From: JBBQIY01 sp964618405
Lineage (GTDB): Bacteria > Verrucomicrobiota > Kiritimatiellia > RFP12 > UBA3636
Length of the DNA stretch: 22,415 nucleotides
Assembly: GCA_964618405.1 (NCBI GenBank)
Contig: CAZUAY010000020.1
Span: 1 to 22,415, forward strand
Direction: 5' to 3'
Position numbers and translations under genes: made by a program. Every line of letters starts with the position of its first letter. Positions within the stretch are counted from its first letter, which is position 1. This document shows positions 1 through 8,220 of this stretch, in pieces. The notes beneath the pieces are model-generated. The model had not been told where the DNA came from and did no database searches. It was given only the letters and a program-made list of their open reading frames with translations.

Positions 1-7
1 TACCGTA

Positions 8-1014
8 TCAGCGAGGATTCAGCGATTTGATGCTGCTGACAATATCGGAGAGCGTTTCGTCGAGAGTAAATTCGGGTATCCAGCTCGTGTGGTCGCGGAG
101 ACGGGATACATCGAGTTTGAGTGAGGCGTCACTGGGGCGGTAGAGGGCAGGGTCGACGATAATGGGGGGGTCGATGCCGATGATTTTCTGGAGCCAGCGT
201 TCATGGACGGCCTATTANNNNNNNNNNGTTCACCAATTCTGACCCGTGCGTTCGTGGTGATGTTGTAGGCGAGACCGCTCTGGCCTCGTTCAACAATGAG
301 ACGATAGGCTTTCACGACGTCACGGACATCGGTGAAATCGCGTATTGAATCGAGATTGCCAACACGTATGTCACTCCGGCTGTTCTGCTTCGCGTCAACC
401 AACTGTTGGGCAAATGAGACGGCGACAAATTTGGTGGATTGCCCTGGGCCGGTATGGTTGGCGGGGCGGGCGATCAGGGTTTCAATTCCGTACGCAGATC
501 CGAACGCAAGAACAGCGTGTTCTGCGGCTGTCTTCGAGATGGCGTACATTGATAATGGCAGGAGAGGTGCATTTTCGCGGATCGGGACGTTGGCTGCGCG
601 TATCGAGGTAACGGGACCGTACACCTGTGCGGTGGAGACGAAAAGAAGCCGACATGCAGGAGCCTCGCTGCGGATCGCCTCTGCCACATTGACGGTCCCC
701 GCGATGTTCACCGTGAGCAGCATTTCAGGGTTGGTATCGCCATCGGGTACAAAGGAGATGGCAGCGAGGTGAATGCAGGCGTTGGGTTTTGTTTCACGAA
801 TCAGTGTTTTGAGTGCATGACGATCCCGGAGCTCGCTTTGTCGATACCCCGGGAGATCGGTAGAAGGGAGCACGTCGGTGGTCACCACATCGTGACCATG
901 CGCCTGAAGTTCGCGGACAAGATGTCTTCCCACAAAACCAGCCGCGCCCGTGATCAGCACGCGGCTGAAACGGGGCTTATCGGCGGGTGAATGTCTCATG
1001 TTTTCGTTCGCCAT
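8..1014 (-). CDS. NAD-dependent epimerase/dehydratase, probable GDP-6-deoxy-D-mannose reductase (RMD type), broken by an assembly gap
   Basis: This is a short-chain (extended SDR) nucleotide-sugar enzyme. It would reduce the GDP-4-keto-6-deoxymannose made by the adjacent gmd product to GDP-D-rhamnose, in the cytoplasm. The N-terminus carries the Rossmann motif GAAGFVG (residues 23-29), FVSTAQVYG with the catalytic Ser/Thr near 127-128, and YAISK (Tyr157, Lys161). RPANHTGPGQ follows. A run of ten N at 218-227 interrupts the gene. Across it the reading frame changes: the genuine C-terminus, with VHERWLQKIIGID and the family-typical LYRPSD, lies in another frame and stops at position 8, not at 19. 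The six bases beside the gap read as two stop codons in that frame and are probably contig-end error. The ATG at 1014 has no clear ribosome site; ATG 999 is an alternative. Eleven bases separate it from gmd. RMD rather than GDP-fucose synthase is inferred from the N-terminal sequence style. Confidence 0.82.
218..227. other. assembly gap (10 N) inside the rmd-like gene
   Basis: Ten undetermined bases. Ten is a common placeholder for a gap of unknown size, and the frame change of the flanking protein sequence shows that the true length is not ten, or that the bases next to the gap are wrong. The homopolymer of seven G at 164-170 is not the cause, because the correct C-terminal frame runs straight through it. 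Confidence 0.97.
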
Positions 1015-1025
1015 GGGAACAAGGA

Positions 1026-2006
1026 TTAGTTAACAATTTCTCGCTTTACACGAGCTAAATCTGCATCCATCATCATCTTGATCAGGTCGTCGAGGGATGT
1101 TTTTGCTTCCCATCCGAGGATTTCCTTTGCTTTAGCTGGGTTGCCGAGAAGCACTTCGACTTCGGCCGGGCGGTAGAACTTCGGATCGATGAAGATGTAC
1201 TCTTCGTAATTTAGACCGACGTATTCAAAGGCAATGCGGCACATGTCGCGTACAGTGGTCGTTCGGCCCGTTGCCACGACGAAATCATCGGGCGTGTTCT
1301 GCTGGAGCATAAGCCACATTGCTTCGACATAATCTCCCGCAAAACCCCAGTCACGTTTAGCATCGATGTTACCGAGGGCAAGCTTGTCCTGCAAACCGAG
1401 TTTAATGCGTGCGACAGCATCAGTCACCTTGCGGGTAACGAACTCGATACCGCGTAGCGGCGATTCGTGGTTGAAGAGAATGCCGGAACAACCGAAAATA
1501 TCGAAACTCTCGCGATAATTGATGGTCATCCAATGGGCAAAAAGCTTCGAAACACCATACGGACTTCGTGGATAGAAGGGCGTCTTTTCGGATTGTGCAG
1601 GCTCTTGAATTTTCCCGAACATTTCGCTGGTCGAGGCTTGGTAAAACCTTGCTTCCGGGCGAACCTGGCGGAGTGCTTCGAGGATATGCAACGCACCGAG
1701 GCCCGTGGCATCGGCGGTGAGCAACGGCTGCTCCCAGCTTGTTGCAACGAAGCTCTGGGCACCGAGATTGTAAACTTCGTCAGGCTTTGAGAGGTTGAGT
1801 GCTCTGATGATGGAGGCAATGTCGGTTAGATCGCCGTCAATGAGGTGAACTTTGTCGAGAACGTCGAGATAGCCGAGACGCCATGTCGTGGGTGAACTGC
1901 GACGTGCAAGAAGACCGAAGACTTCATAGCCTTTATCGAGAAGAAATTTGGATAGGTAAGCGCCGTCTTGTCCTGTGATGCCTGTAATAAGGGCTTTTTT
2001 TGTCAT
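1026..2006 (-). CDS. gmd: GDP-mannose 4,6-dehydratase
   Basis: Converts GDP-D-mannose to GDP-4-keto-6-deoxy-D-mannose, the entry step to GDP-D-rhamnose, GDP-L-fucose and related deoxyhexoses for surface polysaccharide. The 326-residue protein opens with the hallmark ITGITGQDGAYL (cofactor loop, residues 7-18) and has the catalytic STSE (Thr126, Glu128) and SPYGVSK (Tyr150, Lys154). It also contains FNHESPLRG, and the RPAEVEVLLG segment that GMD enzymes use to hold the GDP-sugar. Its length fits the shorter bacterial GMDs (about 320-370 residues). The ATG at 2006 has AAGGAC upstream. It sits between a sugar-epimerase-like gene (24 bases away) and the reductase gene that should use its product (11 bases), so one transcript is likely. 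Confidence 0.96.
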   Translation of the reverse strand: MTKKALITGITGQDGAYLSKFLLDKGYEVFGLLARRSSPTTWRLGYLDVLDKVHLIDGDLTDIASIIRALNLSKPDEVYNLGAQSFVATSWEQPLLTADATGLGALHILEALRQVRPEARFYQASTSEMFGKIQEPAQSEKTPFYPRSPYGVSKLFAHWMTINYRESFDIFGCSGILFNHESPLRGIEFVTRKVTDAVARIKLGLQDKLALGNIDAKRDWGFAGDYVEAMWLMLQQNTPDDFVVATGRTTTVRDMCRIAFEYVGLNYEEYIFIDPKFYRPAEVEVLLGNPAKAKEILGWEAKTSLDDLIKMMMDADLARVKREIVN

Positions 2007-2030
2007 TTTTTGTCCTTGTGTTATCGCCGG

Positions 2031-2981
2031 TCAGGTACCGACTTGCTTTTGCAATGGCTCGTTCCCGTTAATGCCCCAGAGGGCTGAGAGAAAACGAACT
2101 GCTGCCTTGATAGATGATGCATCAGAACCCCTTGCGGGTTCAAGCACAAAAGGTATGCCCGATTTTATAAGCGGAGAGACGATTGTGAAGTCGACGGTCC
2201 CAGTGGGTGGCATGACGTGATCGGATGTCGGGAACTTCACGTCGTGAATATGCAAGCCGACGATTTTTTCTGAAAAACGTGAAACAACGCCTGCGTGATG
2301 GATGAATCCGAGATTTTGTCGGATTTGTGCGTGCCCGATGTCGTGCCAATAGCCGAAGGCCTTCGTATCGAAGCACTCAAAGAGTGTTTGCATCTCGGGC
2401 TCGTTTGGCATGGCATCGTACGTGGGTAGATTTTCGAGACCGAGTGTGATCCCGAGTTGTTCGTAGTGGGGAAGAATTTCGTCGAGTGCTTCGCAAAGAA
2501 TGTCGAACTGGCGTTTGGCGTATCGATCGCGTTTCTTCTGGATTCGAACGATTTGTTTTTGGTAGGCAGGTGTACCGATCGCCCCAGCGGCGGCGAGATC
2601 GGCTAGTTTCCGGATGTGACGATAGATAGGGACGCGACCTGCGTGCATCACAACGGTTCTCGCGCCGACGGATGCAGCAAAGTCTGCAGTAGCTTTAGCG
2701 GCTGCAATGCCGTGGCGTCCCCGGGTATGGTCGGTGGGATCGCATATCGAATAGATTTCAGGTCCTGACCTTCCCGGGATGGATGCTGGGCAGTACGCAT
2801 GAATGCTCGACACCTTAATTCGTCCAGAAGAAATCCATGGGTCAAGACCGTCTACTTGTGTCGGTGTGAGGCCATAACCCAGTTCGACGGTGTCGAATCC
2901 TAGGCTGACAATCTCCTCAAGCATGCCATCGGCGGTCTCGTGCTGGTTTGAATTCCAGTTTGTAGAAATGGAAAGTCGCAT
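2031..2981 (-). CDS. sugar phosphate isomerase/epimerase family protein (xylose-isomerase-like TIM barrel)
   Basis: A 316-residue TIM-barrel protein of the AP-endonuclease-2/xylose-isomerase-like superfamily. Members isomerise or epimerise keto sugars, usually with one divalent metal. Expected metal ligands can be seen in order: Glu in LGLENLP, Asp/His in YWHDIGHAQ, His in LHIHDVK and Glu in FVLEPARG. An upstream start at 3236 would give an extra 85-residue segment of low-complexity, non-family sequence overlapping rpsU. I chose ATG 2981, where the family-like MRLSISTNWN begins and AAGGA lies 8 bases upstream. It lies between rpsU and gmd on the same strand. A role in sugar metabolism fits the neighbours, but the substrate cannot be told from sequence. 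Partly similar in kind to the gene at 17996, but not a close copy. Confidence 0.88.
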   Translation of the reverse strand: MRLSISTNWNSNQHETADGMLEEIVSLGFDTVELGYGLTPTQVDGLDPWISSGRIKVSSIHAYCPASIPGRSGPEIYSICDPTDHTRGRHGIAAAKATADFAASVGARTVVMHAGRVPIYRHIRKLADLAAAGAIGTPAYQKQIVRIQKKRDRYAKRQFDILCEALDEILPHYEQLGITLGLENLPTYDAMPNEPEMQTLFECFDTKAFGYWHDIGHAQIRQNLGFIHHAGVVSRFSEKIVGLHIHDVKFPTSDHVMPPTGTVDFTIVSPLIKSGIPFVLEPARGSDASSIKAAVRFLSALWGINGNEPLQKQVGT

Positions 2982-3114
2982 GCGGAACGTCCTTCTGTGC
3001 CAATGATTGTGGGTGAGGTAAAAAAAAAGGATCGCGATGCGGTGACCTTGACACGTTGGCTTTTGGCCTGTGCCGGTGGCTATCGCATGCGACCCTGCGT
3101 CGGTCTCAACGGGA

Positions 3115-3333
3115 TCAGATGCGCGGCATTGCCTCGGCAAGTGCAGCACGACGGGCGAGACTGCGAGCGCGTGAGCGTGCGCGTGCAGACTTCTTGCGTT
3201 TCTTTTCGCTTGGCTTTTCGAAATAGCGATCAGCACGGAGTTGCTTGATAATGCCCTCCTTGTCCATGGTCTTCTTGAGTCTTTTGATCGCCTTCTCTAT
3301 GGCTTCGCCTTTTTTAACACGAACTTGTATCAC
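3115..3333 (-). CDS. rpsU: 30S ribosomal protein S21
   Basis: Small-subunit ribosomal protein, 72 residues, very basic. The N-terminal part (IQVRVKKGEAIEKAIKRLKK), the central YFEKPSEKKRKK and the Arg/Ala-rich tail are typical of S21, which sits near the anti-Shine-Dalgarno end of 16S rRNA and helps initiation. The start is GTG at 3333, preceded by an almost perfect ribosome site GGAGGTGA at 3340-3347 with a 6-base spacer. A good promoter lies about 90 bases upstream (3421-3448). After its stop there are 133 bases before the epimerase gene. These contain a T9 tract on this strand (3020-3028), but I see no convincing stem, so read-through into the sugar genes is possible. Confidence 0.95.
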   Translation of the reverse strand: MIQVRVKKGEAIEKAIKRLKKTMDKEGIIKQLRADRYFEKPSEKKRKKSARARSRARSLARRAALAEAMPRI

Positions 3334-3420
3334 GCTTATTCACCTCCAGTCATGGCCCGGCAACCTCAGTGGGTGTTAATGCCGTCTGCCTCCCGCCTCA
3401 ATGGAAGCGGAATTAAGGAG

Positions 3421-3448
3421 AGTATCATAGGGAATCATTCCAAGTCAA
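3421..3448 (-). promoter_or_regulatory. sigma70-like promoter for rpsU
   Basis: On the minus strand the sequence reads TTGACT (-35, five of six consensus bases), a 16-base spacer, then GATACT (-10, four of six). This would start transcription near 3414, about 80 bases before the rpsU GTG. The match is seen directly; activity is inferred. Confidence 0.55.
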
Positions 3449-3571
3449 GATACCGTTTCGCTGTTTCCGAAGGTTTTCTGCTTGGTTTTCTGCTGTTTTA
3501 AAAGGGCCTGCGGAGTGGGTTTTGGGAACCCTAAAACGAGGCCGAAATTTTGCCCTAAGAAAGCTAAATTT

Positions 3572-3600
3572 TTTCGTTCCCAAAATCAACCGAATATGAT
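3572..3600 (+). promoter_or_regulatory. putative promoter for the Gre-type gene
   Basis: TATGAT at 3595-3600 is a good -10 box (five of six). The hexamer 17 bases upstream (TTTCGT, 3572-3577) is a poor -35. Transcription would begin near 3607, about 105 bases before ATG 3712. Confidence 0.35.
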
Positions 3601-3711
3601 AGCTTAATACGTCTCTAATTCCACGGAAGAACCTATGCACCGATGGAAGCCGCGGCAAAACCACGGTCGAAGATGAAAAAGCAGGACTGTCGAGAAGAGA
3701 AAGAGCGAAAA

Positions 3712-5964
3712 ATGTCATTTTCAGAACCCTCCACGCCTTTGTCCACCGAAAACATCGAACGGAAGTTCCTTTGTCTGGACAAGAATGAAAACAACGACGG
3801 AGGAAACGCGCTTCCTCCGATGGAAGACCTTCTCAGCAGTCTGATGGTTCTCCACGAGTGCAAAGCAATCGAAAGCCGAGACCAATGTAGCATGGTGCTT
3901 CAGCAACATCTCGTTGATCAGCGTGATTATGATTCCCTCATTAAACTGCTTAAGGTGCGTGCCGAGTGGTTAGGCGACGTGCCCATCTACGGAGAGGAAT
4001 GTCGTGATATCCTTGTTTCCGCAACGAAAGACAGGATGTTGCTGGCCAAAACAGAGAGTGTGCTTTTCGGCAAAGAAAAACCAGTGACCTGCCTTAAACG
4101 CCTCGAACTTCTCGTCGCCCTCGTCCCCGGTGCGGTTTGCTACGACAAAACTTGGGGCTACGGCGTCGTAAAAAAATTAGATGATTTTTACAAGCGCATC
4201 GTTGTTGATTTTGACCAAAAATCAGATCACGCGATGGCTTTTTCTTATGCGGCTCAAGCGTTGAAGCTGATTGATGAAAAACACATTCTCTCCATTCGTC
4301 ACGCAAACCTTGCTGCTTTTGATGAGAAATGTAGAAAAAAAGCTGGAGAAGTGGTTACGATGGCCCTAAATAGCTTTGGGCCGCTGTCTGTTCTGCAACT
4401 TGAATTAGAAATGAAAAACGGCGTTCTGCCCGCAGGAGTCGAGTGGAAGAGCTTTTGGACGCAGGCCCGCGCGCAGCTCAAGAACGACAAACGATTTAAG
4501 CTTCCTCCTACCGCTAAGAAAAACGACTTGATAGAGTTCGCTGAGAATGCGAAAGTGGCTGGTGATTCCGCATGGTTCGCCGATCTCGCTGCTTTGAACG
4601 ATGTACCCGAAATCATTAACCGCATTTTCGAGTTTTTGCAACTCAAGGATCGTCCTGAGATTGACGACGCGATTCTCGAAATTCTCAAAGCGCGTCTTTC
4701 GTTCTCGCTTAAAGGTTGCGCGACAACCCACAACGACAGGGATAAGGTTCGTACGATCTTGGCGGCGCTTTCCCTTGGTTTCAAGGAATTGCCCGTCGAG
4801 CTACGGAGCAGGCAGAGCGATGAGTTTGCGATGGTAGACGAGAACAACGTGGACCTTCTGGGTACGCTCTCAAAGCCAGAGATTATTCTTAATGCGGCTT
4901 CGAAAATGCCAGCAGGCCTCATGAGTGAACTCATGTCGTTGATTCCGCTTAAGGACAATGCAGAAGTTGCTCGGGGTTTTGTTGATATTCTTCATGCGCT
5001 TCCATTCAACCTCATCGAGAATATGGCTCTCCCCATTTTGGAGGGTGTTGCCTCTGCCTCCTTCGCTGAACAAGTTCGGAAAGAATTTTCCGGAATTGAC
5101 GTTTCTTTTGCACTTTTACTCTGGCTCTGTCGCAACCAAGACAAGGAAATCGTCACCTCGATCCTGCCTGCTGCTGTCATCGGTACGCAGGCACTTTTGG
5201 CGCTCGAACCAGAGGTTATGGGAGAAAATCTTCGCCTTCAGCACCTCATTGCAGCACTTTTCCGAGACGATAAATGGCTTGAGGCGCAGACTCAGCGCAT
5301 GACCGATGTCGAGCGCGGAGCATTTTTCGCCCGCATACGCGCTGCCGATGGTGCTTGGGAGCCTCTTAAGAAACGCGCGATTGAGAAAAGCCTCCTTAAG
5401 ATGTACCCTGAGCTCGCGACTTCGGGTACAACCGAGTCGAGTGCAACTGCCGAGCCGTCACAACGCATTACGTCTTGGAAAAGCCTCGCCGAACGAAAAG
5501 AAAAGCACCGCGTTCTCGTGGAGCAAGAGATGCCGAAGAACAATCAGGATATTGAAGCGGCACGGATTTTGGGTGATCTTCGTGAAAATTTTGAATATCA
5601 GACAGCAAAGGAACAACAGCGCATTCTGATCAGCCGTCAGGCCGAGCTGGAATTGGAACTTCGCGAGATGAGAGGAACCGACTTCTCTGCCGTGGAATTC
5701 GCCGACAAGGTCGTCGTAGGCAGCGAGGTGACACTCATGCATGCCGATGGCCATAGCAGCACGTATCAGATTCTTGGGGAATGGGACAGCGACTTGGCAC
5801 TCGGGATCATCCCCTCACGCAGTCGCCTGGCGGAAGCGCTTCTGGGGCACGTCGTGGGCGATAAGGTGACGATCCCTTCGCACGACGAGGATGAGGAGGA
5901 CGTTACCATCTCTTCGATTCAACCCCTCCCCAGAACGATTTTGGACTGGGCCAGCGGGCGCTGA
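3712..5964 (+). CDS. long GreA/GreB-family transcription elongation factor with large N-terminal extension
   Basis: Gre factors enter the RNA polymerase secondary channel and stimulate cleavage of backtracked RNA. Here the Gre module is only the C-terminal part, about residues 610-750. It shows the coiled-coil signature GDLRENFEYQTAKEQQ, where Asp622 and Glu625 match the acidic tip pair of E. coli GreA (Asp41, Glu44). A FKBP-like domain follows (VVGSEVTL ... YQILGEWDSD ... SPIA-like SRSRLAEALLGHVVGDKVTI). The preceding roughly 600 residues are mainly helical and carry no motif I recognise. Ordinary GreA has about 160 residues, but Chlamydiae are known to have extended Gre proteins of about 700, which supports a PVC-type host. 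I chose ATG 3712 because a purine-rich AAGAGAAAGAG lies just upstream. An in-frame ATG at 3643 would add 23 charged residues and has no ribosome site. No terminator is visible after the stop. Confidence 0.85.
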   Translation: MSFSEPSTPLSTENIERKFLCLDKNENNDGGNALPPMEDLLSSLMVLHECKAIESRDQCSMVLQQHLVDQRDYDSLIKLLKVRAEWLGDVPIYGEECRDILVSATKDRMLLAKTESVLFGKEKPVTCLKRLELLVALVPGAVCYDKTWGYGVVKKLDDFYKRIVVDFDQKSDHAMAFSYAAQALKLIDEKHILSIRHANLAAFDEKCRKKAGEVVTMALNSFGPLSVLQLELEMKNGVLPAGVEWKSFWTQARAQLKNDKRFKLPPTAKKNDLIEFAENAKVAGDSAWFADLAALNDVPEIINRIFEFLQLKDRPEIDDAILEILKARLSFSLKGCATTHNDRDKVRTILAALSLGFKELPVELRSRQSDEFAMVDENNVDLLGTLSKPEIILNAASKMPAGLMSELMSLIPLKDNAEVARGFVDILHALPFNLIENMALPILEGVASASFAEQVRKEFSGIDVSFALLLWLCRNQDKEIVTSILPAAVIGTQALLALEPEVMGENLRLQHLIAALFRDDKWLEAQTQRMTDVERGAFFARIRAADGAWEPLKKRAIEKSLLKMYPELATSGTTESSATAEPSQRITSWKSLAERKEKHRVLVEQEMPKNNQDIEAARILGDLRENFEYQTAKEQQRILISRQAELELELREMRGTDFSAVEFADKVVVGSEVTLMHADGHSSTYQILGEWDSDLALGIIPSRSRLAEALLGHVVGDKVTIPSHDEDEEDVTISSIQPLPRTILDWASGR

Positions 5965-6092
5965 GGAACCCCTTCGCATTCACGCGGGCAGGACGTTGCC
6001 ACAAAAAGACGCAAAGAGGTTTTTTAAGTCTCACCTGTCTGCCCTGGCTGCGCAGAAAGATGTGTTTCATGGTTAAAAAAACGGTGATGATC

Positions 6093-7322
6093 ATGTCGGC
6101 TACGAAACAAGCAAGCTTCGAAAAAAGAATCGTTTGGCCTGCGTTCGCTGCCGTCATTATTGCGTTGCCGTGGCAGAAAGCCCTTTCGCAAGAGGTTGCA
6201 CTCGAGTTGTCCGACGCCAGCAAAAGCATAGCCGAAAAAATAGAACGTTACAACGGTATATCCAATTCCGATCAAACGGTTCGGGTATCCGGAGAACCTC
6301 TGAATTCTTTAGACAAGCAGATCATCATGCAGTTTGCCGAGGATGTTCGTAGCCGCTTGCAGATGTTGACTGATTCGTCTTTTACAGGAGAGGCCTATCG
6401 ACTCTCTATTTATGCCGAGAATGCAGAGCCGGATCGCCCATGTGCCATTGAAAAGCAACTGCTTTCTCCCAAAATCGGCTTTCAATCTCTCCCGACCATT
6501 CGGATCAGCATTATCAATCCGTCGGTGATGGACGCGCGTGAGTTAGCGCGCGAAATTTGCGATGGATACCTCAGCATGAAGGTGTTGGTTCATGCGCAGG
6601 GCTCAAACCACGCAGCCCCCCCCGCACGGTGGTTCACTGCGGGCTTGGCACGCTACCTCGATACCGTAATCCGTCAAGATGATGCTGAAAGCTTTCTTAT
6701 TCAATGGCAGTCGGCAGAGCTGCCCCCACTCTGGAAGCTGACCTCAGTCAATTCACCCTATTCATCGAGCCAAATCAATGTGGCGGCTCAGCTTGTGGCC
6801 TACTGGCTCGACTTCCCTAATCGCGGAAAGCGATTGGATCTGTTGTGTCGGGCATTGGGTGCAGGCGATCCGTGGTCTCCCGAGCTCTTTGCTGAAACGT
6901 CATCGGGTTTTTTAGAGATGCGTAAGGCAGATCGTGATTTCGACGTCTGGCTTCTTGGGCGCCGTGACAACGTACTGGCGCCGGGGCAGACACATCGTGA
7001 ATTCATGATTCGCGCCTATTTTTCTTTAATGCTCAATCCTGGGGAGGATGGTGCTGCGCTTGATGTGCCAACGAATTCGCCACCTGCGTTGCTTGTGGAT
7101 CGCCTCAACGAGGCATGGACTCGCTCCTGCGCCCGAGCAAAGGCCGAGCGACTTATGCGACTCTCGGCCGGTAGGGGCGCGAAGTTTCGAAAGGCCGCCG
7201 AGAAGTACGCGGAATTCTTTGATGGCGTCGTTCGCGGTGAGCCGAAGCCGAAACTCCTCGCCACCCTCCGCCTCGCTGAAATCATGCTCCGCGACAGTAC
7301 CGAACCCGCGCCCGAGAGATGA
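6093..7322 (+). CDS. secreted hypothetical protein, possible inactive peptidase-MA-like domain
   Basis: Not assignable to a named family. The 409-residue product starts with a signal-peptide-like segment: a basic stretch ending in EKR, a hydrophobic IVWPAFAAVIIALPW, then a possible cleavage after KALS. In the middle, ELAREICDGYL is followed about 20 residues later by ARWFTAGLARYLD. This layout recalls gluzincin peptidases (HExxH, then WFxEGLAxY), but the His and Glu zinc ligands are absent, so any peptidase fold would be catalytically dead. I chose ATG 6093 because GGTGAT lies 4 bases upstream. In-frame ATGs at 6060 and 6069 are alternatives. A run of eight C at 6616-6623 encodes part of AAPPA. 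The stop overlaps the glycosyltransferase start (ATGA), implying translational coupling and perhaps a shared envelope role. Confidence 0.72.
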   Translation: MSATKQASFEKRIVWPAFAAVIIALPWQKALSQEVALELSDASKSIAEKIERYNGISNSDQTVRVSGEPLNSLDKQIIMQFAEDVRSRLQMLTDSSFTGEAYRLSIYAENAEPDRPCAIEKQLLSPKIGFQSLPTIRISIINPSVMDARELAREICDGYLSMKVLVHAQGSNHAAPPARWFTAGLARYLDTVIRQDDAESFLIQWQSAELPPLWKLTSVNSPYSSSQINVAAQLVAYWLDFPNRGKRLDLLCRALGAGDPWSPELFAETSSGFLEMRKADRDFDVWLLGRRDNVLAPGQTHREFMIRAYFSLMLNPGEDGAALDVPTNSPPALLVDRLNEAWTRSCARAKAERLMRLSAGRGAKFRKAAEKYAEFFDGVVRGEPKPKLLATLRLAEIMLRDSTEPAPER

Positions 7323-8170
7323 AAAAAGTTTTAGCCATCATCTTGAATTGGAACGGAATTGATTTTACCCGTGATTGCTGTGCGTCGTTAGTTACGCAGA
7401 CGCATCGTGACCTCGATGTGCTTGTGGTCGACAATGGATCAACCGAAAACACGGTTGATGCCTTGCGTCAAGCGTGTCCAAAAGCCAAGGTGATGGGAAG
7501 TAGCGTGAACCTCGGGTTTGCTGGCGGCGTTAACGTAGGGCTGATGTCAATTAGCAATCTTAGATCTTATGACTACGTCTGGCTGTTGAACAACGATGTG
7601 CTTTGCGATTCCGATGCGCTGGAGCATCTGCTCGCAAAAGCAGAATCGGATCCACAATTCGGTGCCATCGGGTGCAGCATGCGTGAGGGGGCGGAGAAGG
7701 AGGGCGGCGAACGCATTGTGCAGGCAGGCAAGCGACTTCGTCCTCCTTTTTATGTGCCGACAGAGGTTGCGTCTCCAGAAAAAATTGACTATCTATGCGG
7801 AGCCTCGCTGTTGATTGCAAAAAAAGTGCTGGACGATGTAGGTTTGCTAGACGATACTTTTTTCTTTTTCTTCGAAGATGCGGATTGGAGTTTCCGTGCT
7901 AAGGCGAAAGGTTGGAAGCTCGGCGTTGCAGAAGGCGTCCTTCTCCGTCATGTGGGTGGAGGCACAATTCGAAAAAATTCTTACAACCGTGCGCGATATT
8001 ATCGCGCAGGACATGTGCGCTTTCTGCGTCGCCATGCCCGATCGCCGCTTCTCAGCTCCGCTACGGTTGCACTGTACCGTCTGTTGTGTGATCTCTGTCA
8101 GTTTAATCTATCTGCAGCTCGCGGAACGGTTGTCGGGTTTGTGAAAGGCTGGGGGCGAGACTCAGATTAG
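7319..8170 (+). CDS. glycosyltransferase family 2 protein (rhamnosyltransferase-like)
   Basis: A 283-residue GT-A-fold inverting glycosyltransferase that would move a sugar from a nucleotide donor to a growing surface glycan on the cytoplasmic side. Typical family 2 features appear in order: LAIILNWNG at the N-terminus, VVDNGS, NLGFAGGVNVGL, the donor/metal segment YVWLLNNDV, DYLCGASLLI, and the acceptor-side FFFEDADWSFRAKAKGW. This pattern is common in rhamnosyltransferase-like proteins. A link to the GDP-deoxyhexose genes on the other strand is only inference. No membrane helix is evident. It starts by a 4-base overlap with the upstream secreted protein and is the last gene before the tRNA. 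The phenylalanine run comes from a T-rich stretch near 7858-7873 that is interrupted by C, so strong slippage is not expected. Confidence 0.92.
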   Translation: MKKVLAIILNWNGIDFTRDCCASLVTQTHRDLDVLVVDNGSTENTVDALRQACPKAKVMGSSVNLGFAGGVNVGLMSISNLRSYDYVWLLNNDVLCDSDALEHLLAKAESDPQFGAIGCSMREGAEKEGGERIVQAGKRLRPPFYVPTEVASPEKIDYLCGASLLIAKKVLDDVGLLDDTFFFFFEDADWSFRAKAKGWKLGVAEGVLLRHVGGGTIRKNSYNRARYYRAGHVRFLRRHARSPLLSSATVALYRLLCDLCQFNLSAARGTVVGFVKGWGRDSD

Positions 8171-8220
8171 GGAGCAGGGTGTAGGCTCTATATCCTAAAA
8201 AAATTGAGTGAAAAATGGAG

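Larger units (their letters stand above)
3334..3711. other. divergent intergenic control region between rpsU and the Gre-type gene
   Basis: A 378-base AT-rich stretch separating leftward and rightward transcription. It holds the rpsU ribosome site and promoter on the minus strand, and a probable -10 element for the Gre-type gene on the plus strand. An open frame starting at 3643 in this region is read here as an overextension of the Gre-type gene. I see no RNA gene or repeat. Confidence 0.5.

Noticed and set aside
3005..3060. Possible rpsU terminator with a T9 tract on the minus strand
   Set aside because: The T tract is real, but the bases just before it form only an ATCGCGAT palindrome too tight for a stable hairpin, so I did not call it.
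2982..3236. 85-residue N-terminal extension of the epimerase gene
   Set aside because: It overlaps rpsU, has low-complexity non-family sequence, and ATG 2981 has a proper ribosome site.
4299..4958. 219-residue open frame on the minus strand
   Set aside because: It lies wholly inside the Gre-type gene, has no ribosome site and shows Ser/Arg-rich antisense-type composition with no recognisable family.
5965..6058. Possible terminator between the Gre-type gene and the exported protein
   Set aside because: GGGCAG and CTGCCC could pair, but the loop would exceed 40 bases and no T tract follows.
7858..7873. T-rich tract in the glycosyltransferase gene as a phase-variation site
   Set aside because: The T runs are interrupted by C every five or six bases and encode a family-typical Phe-rich segment.
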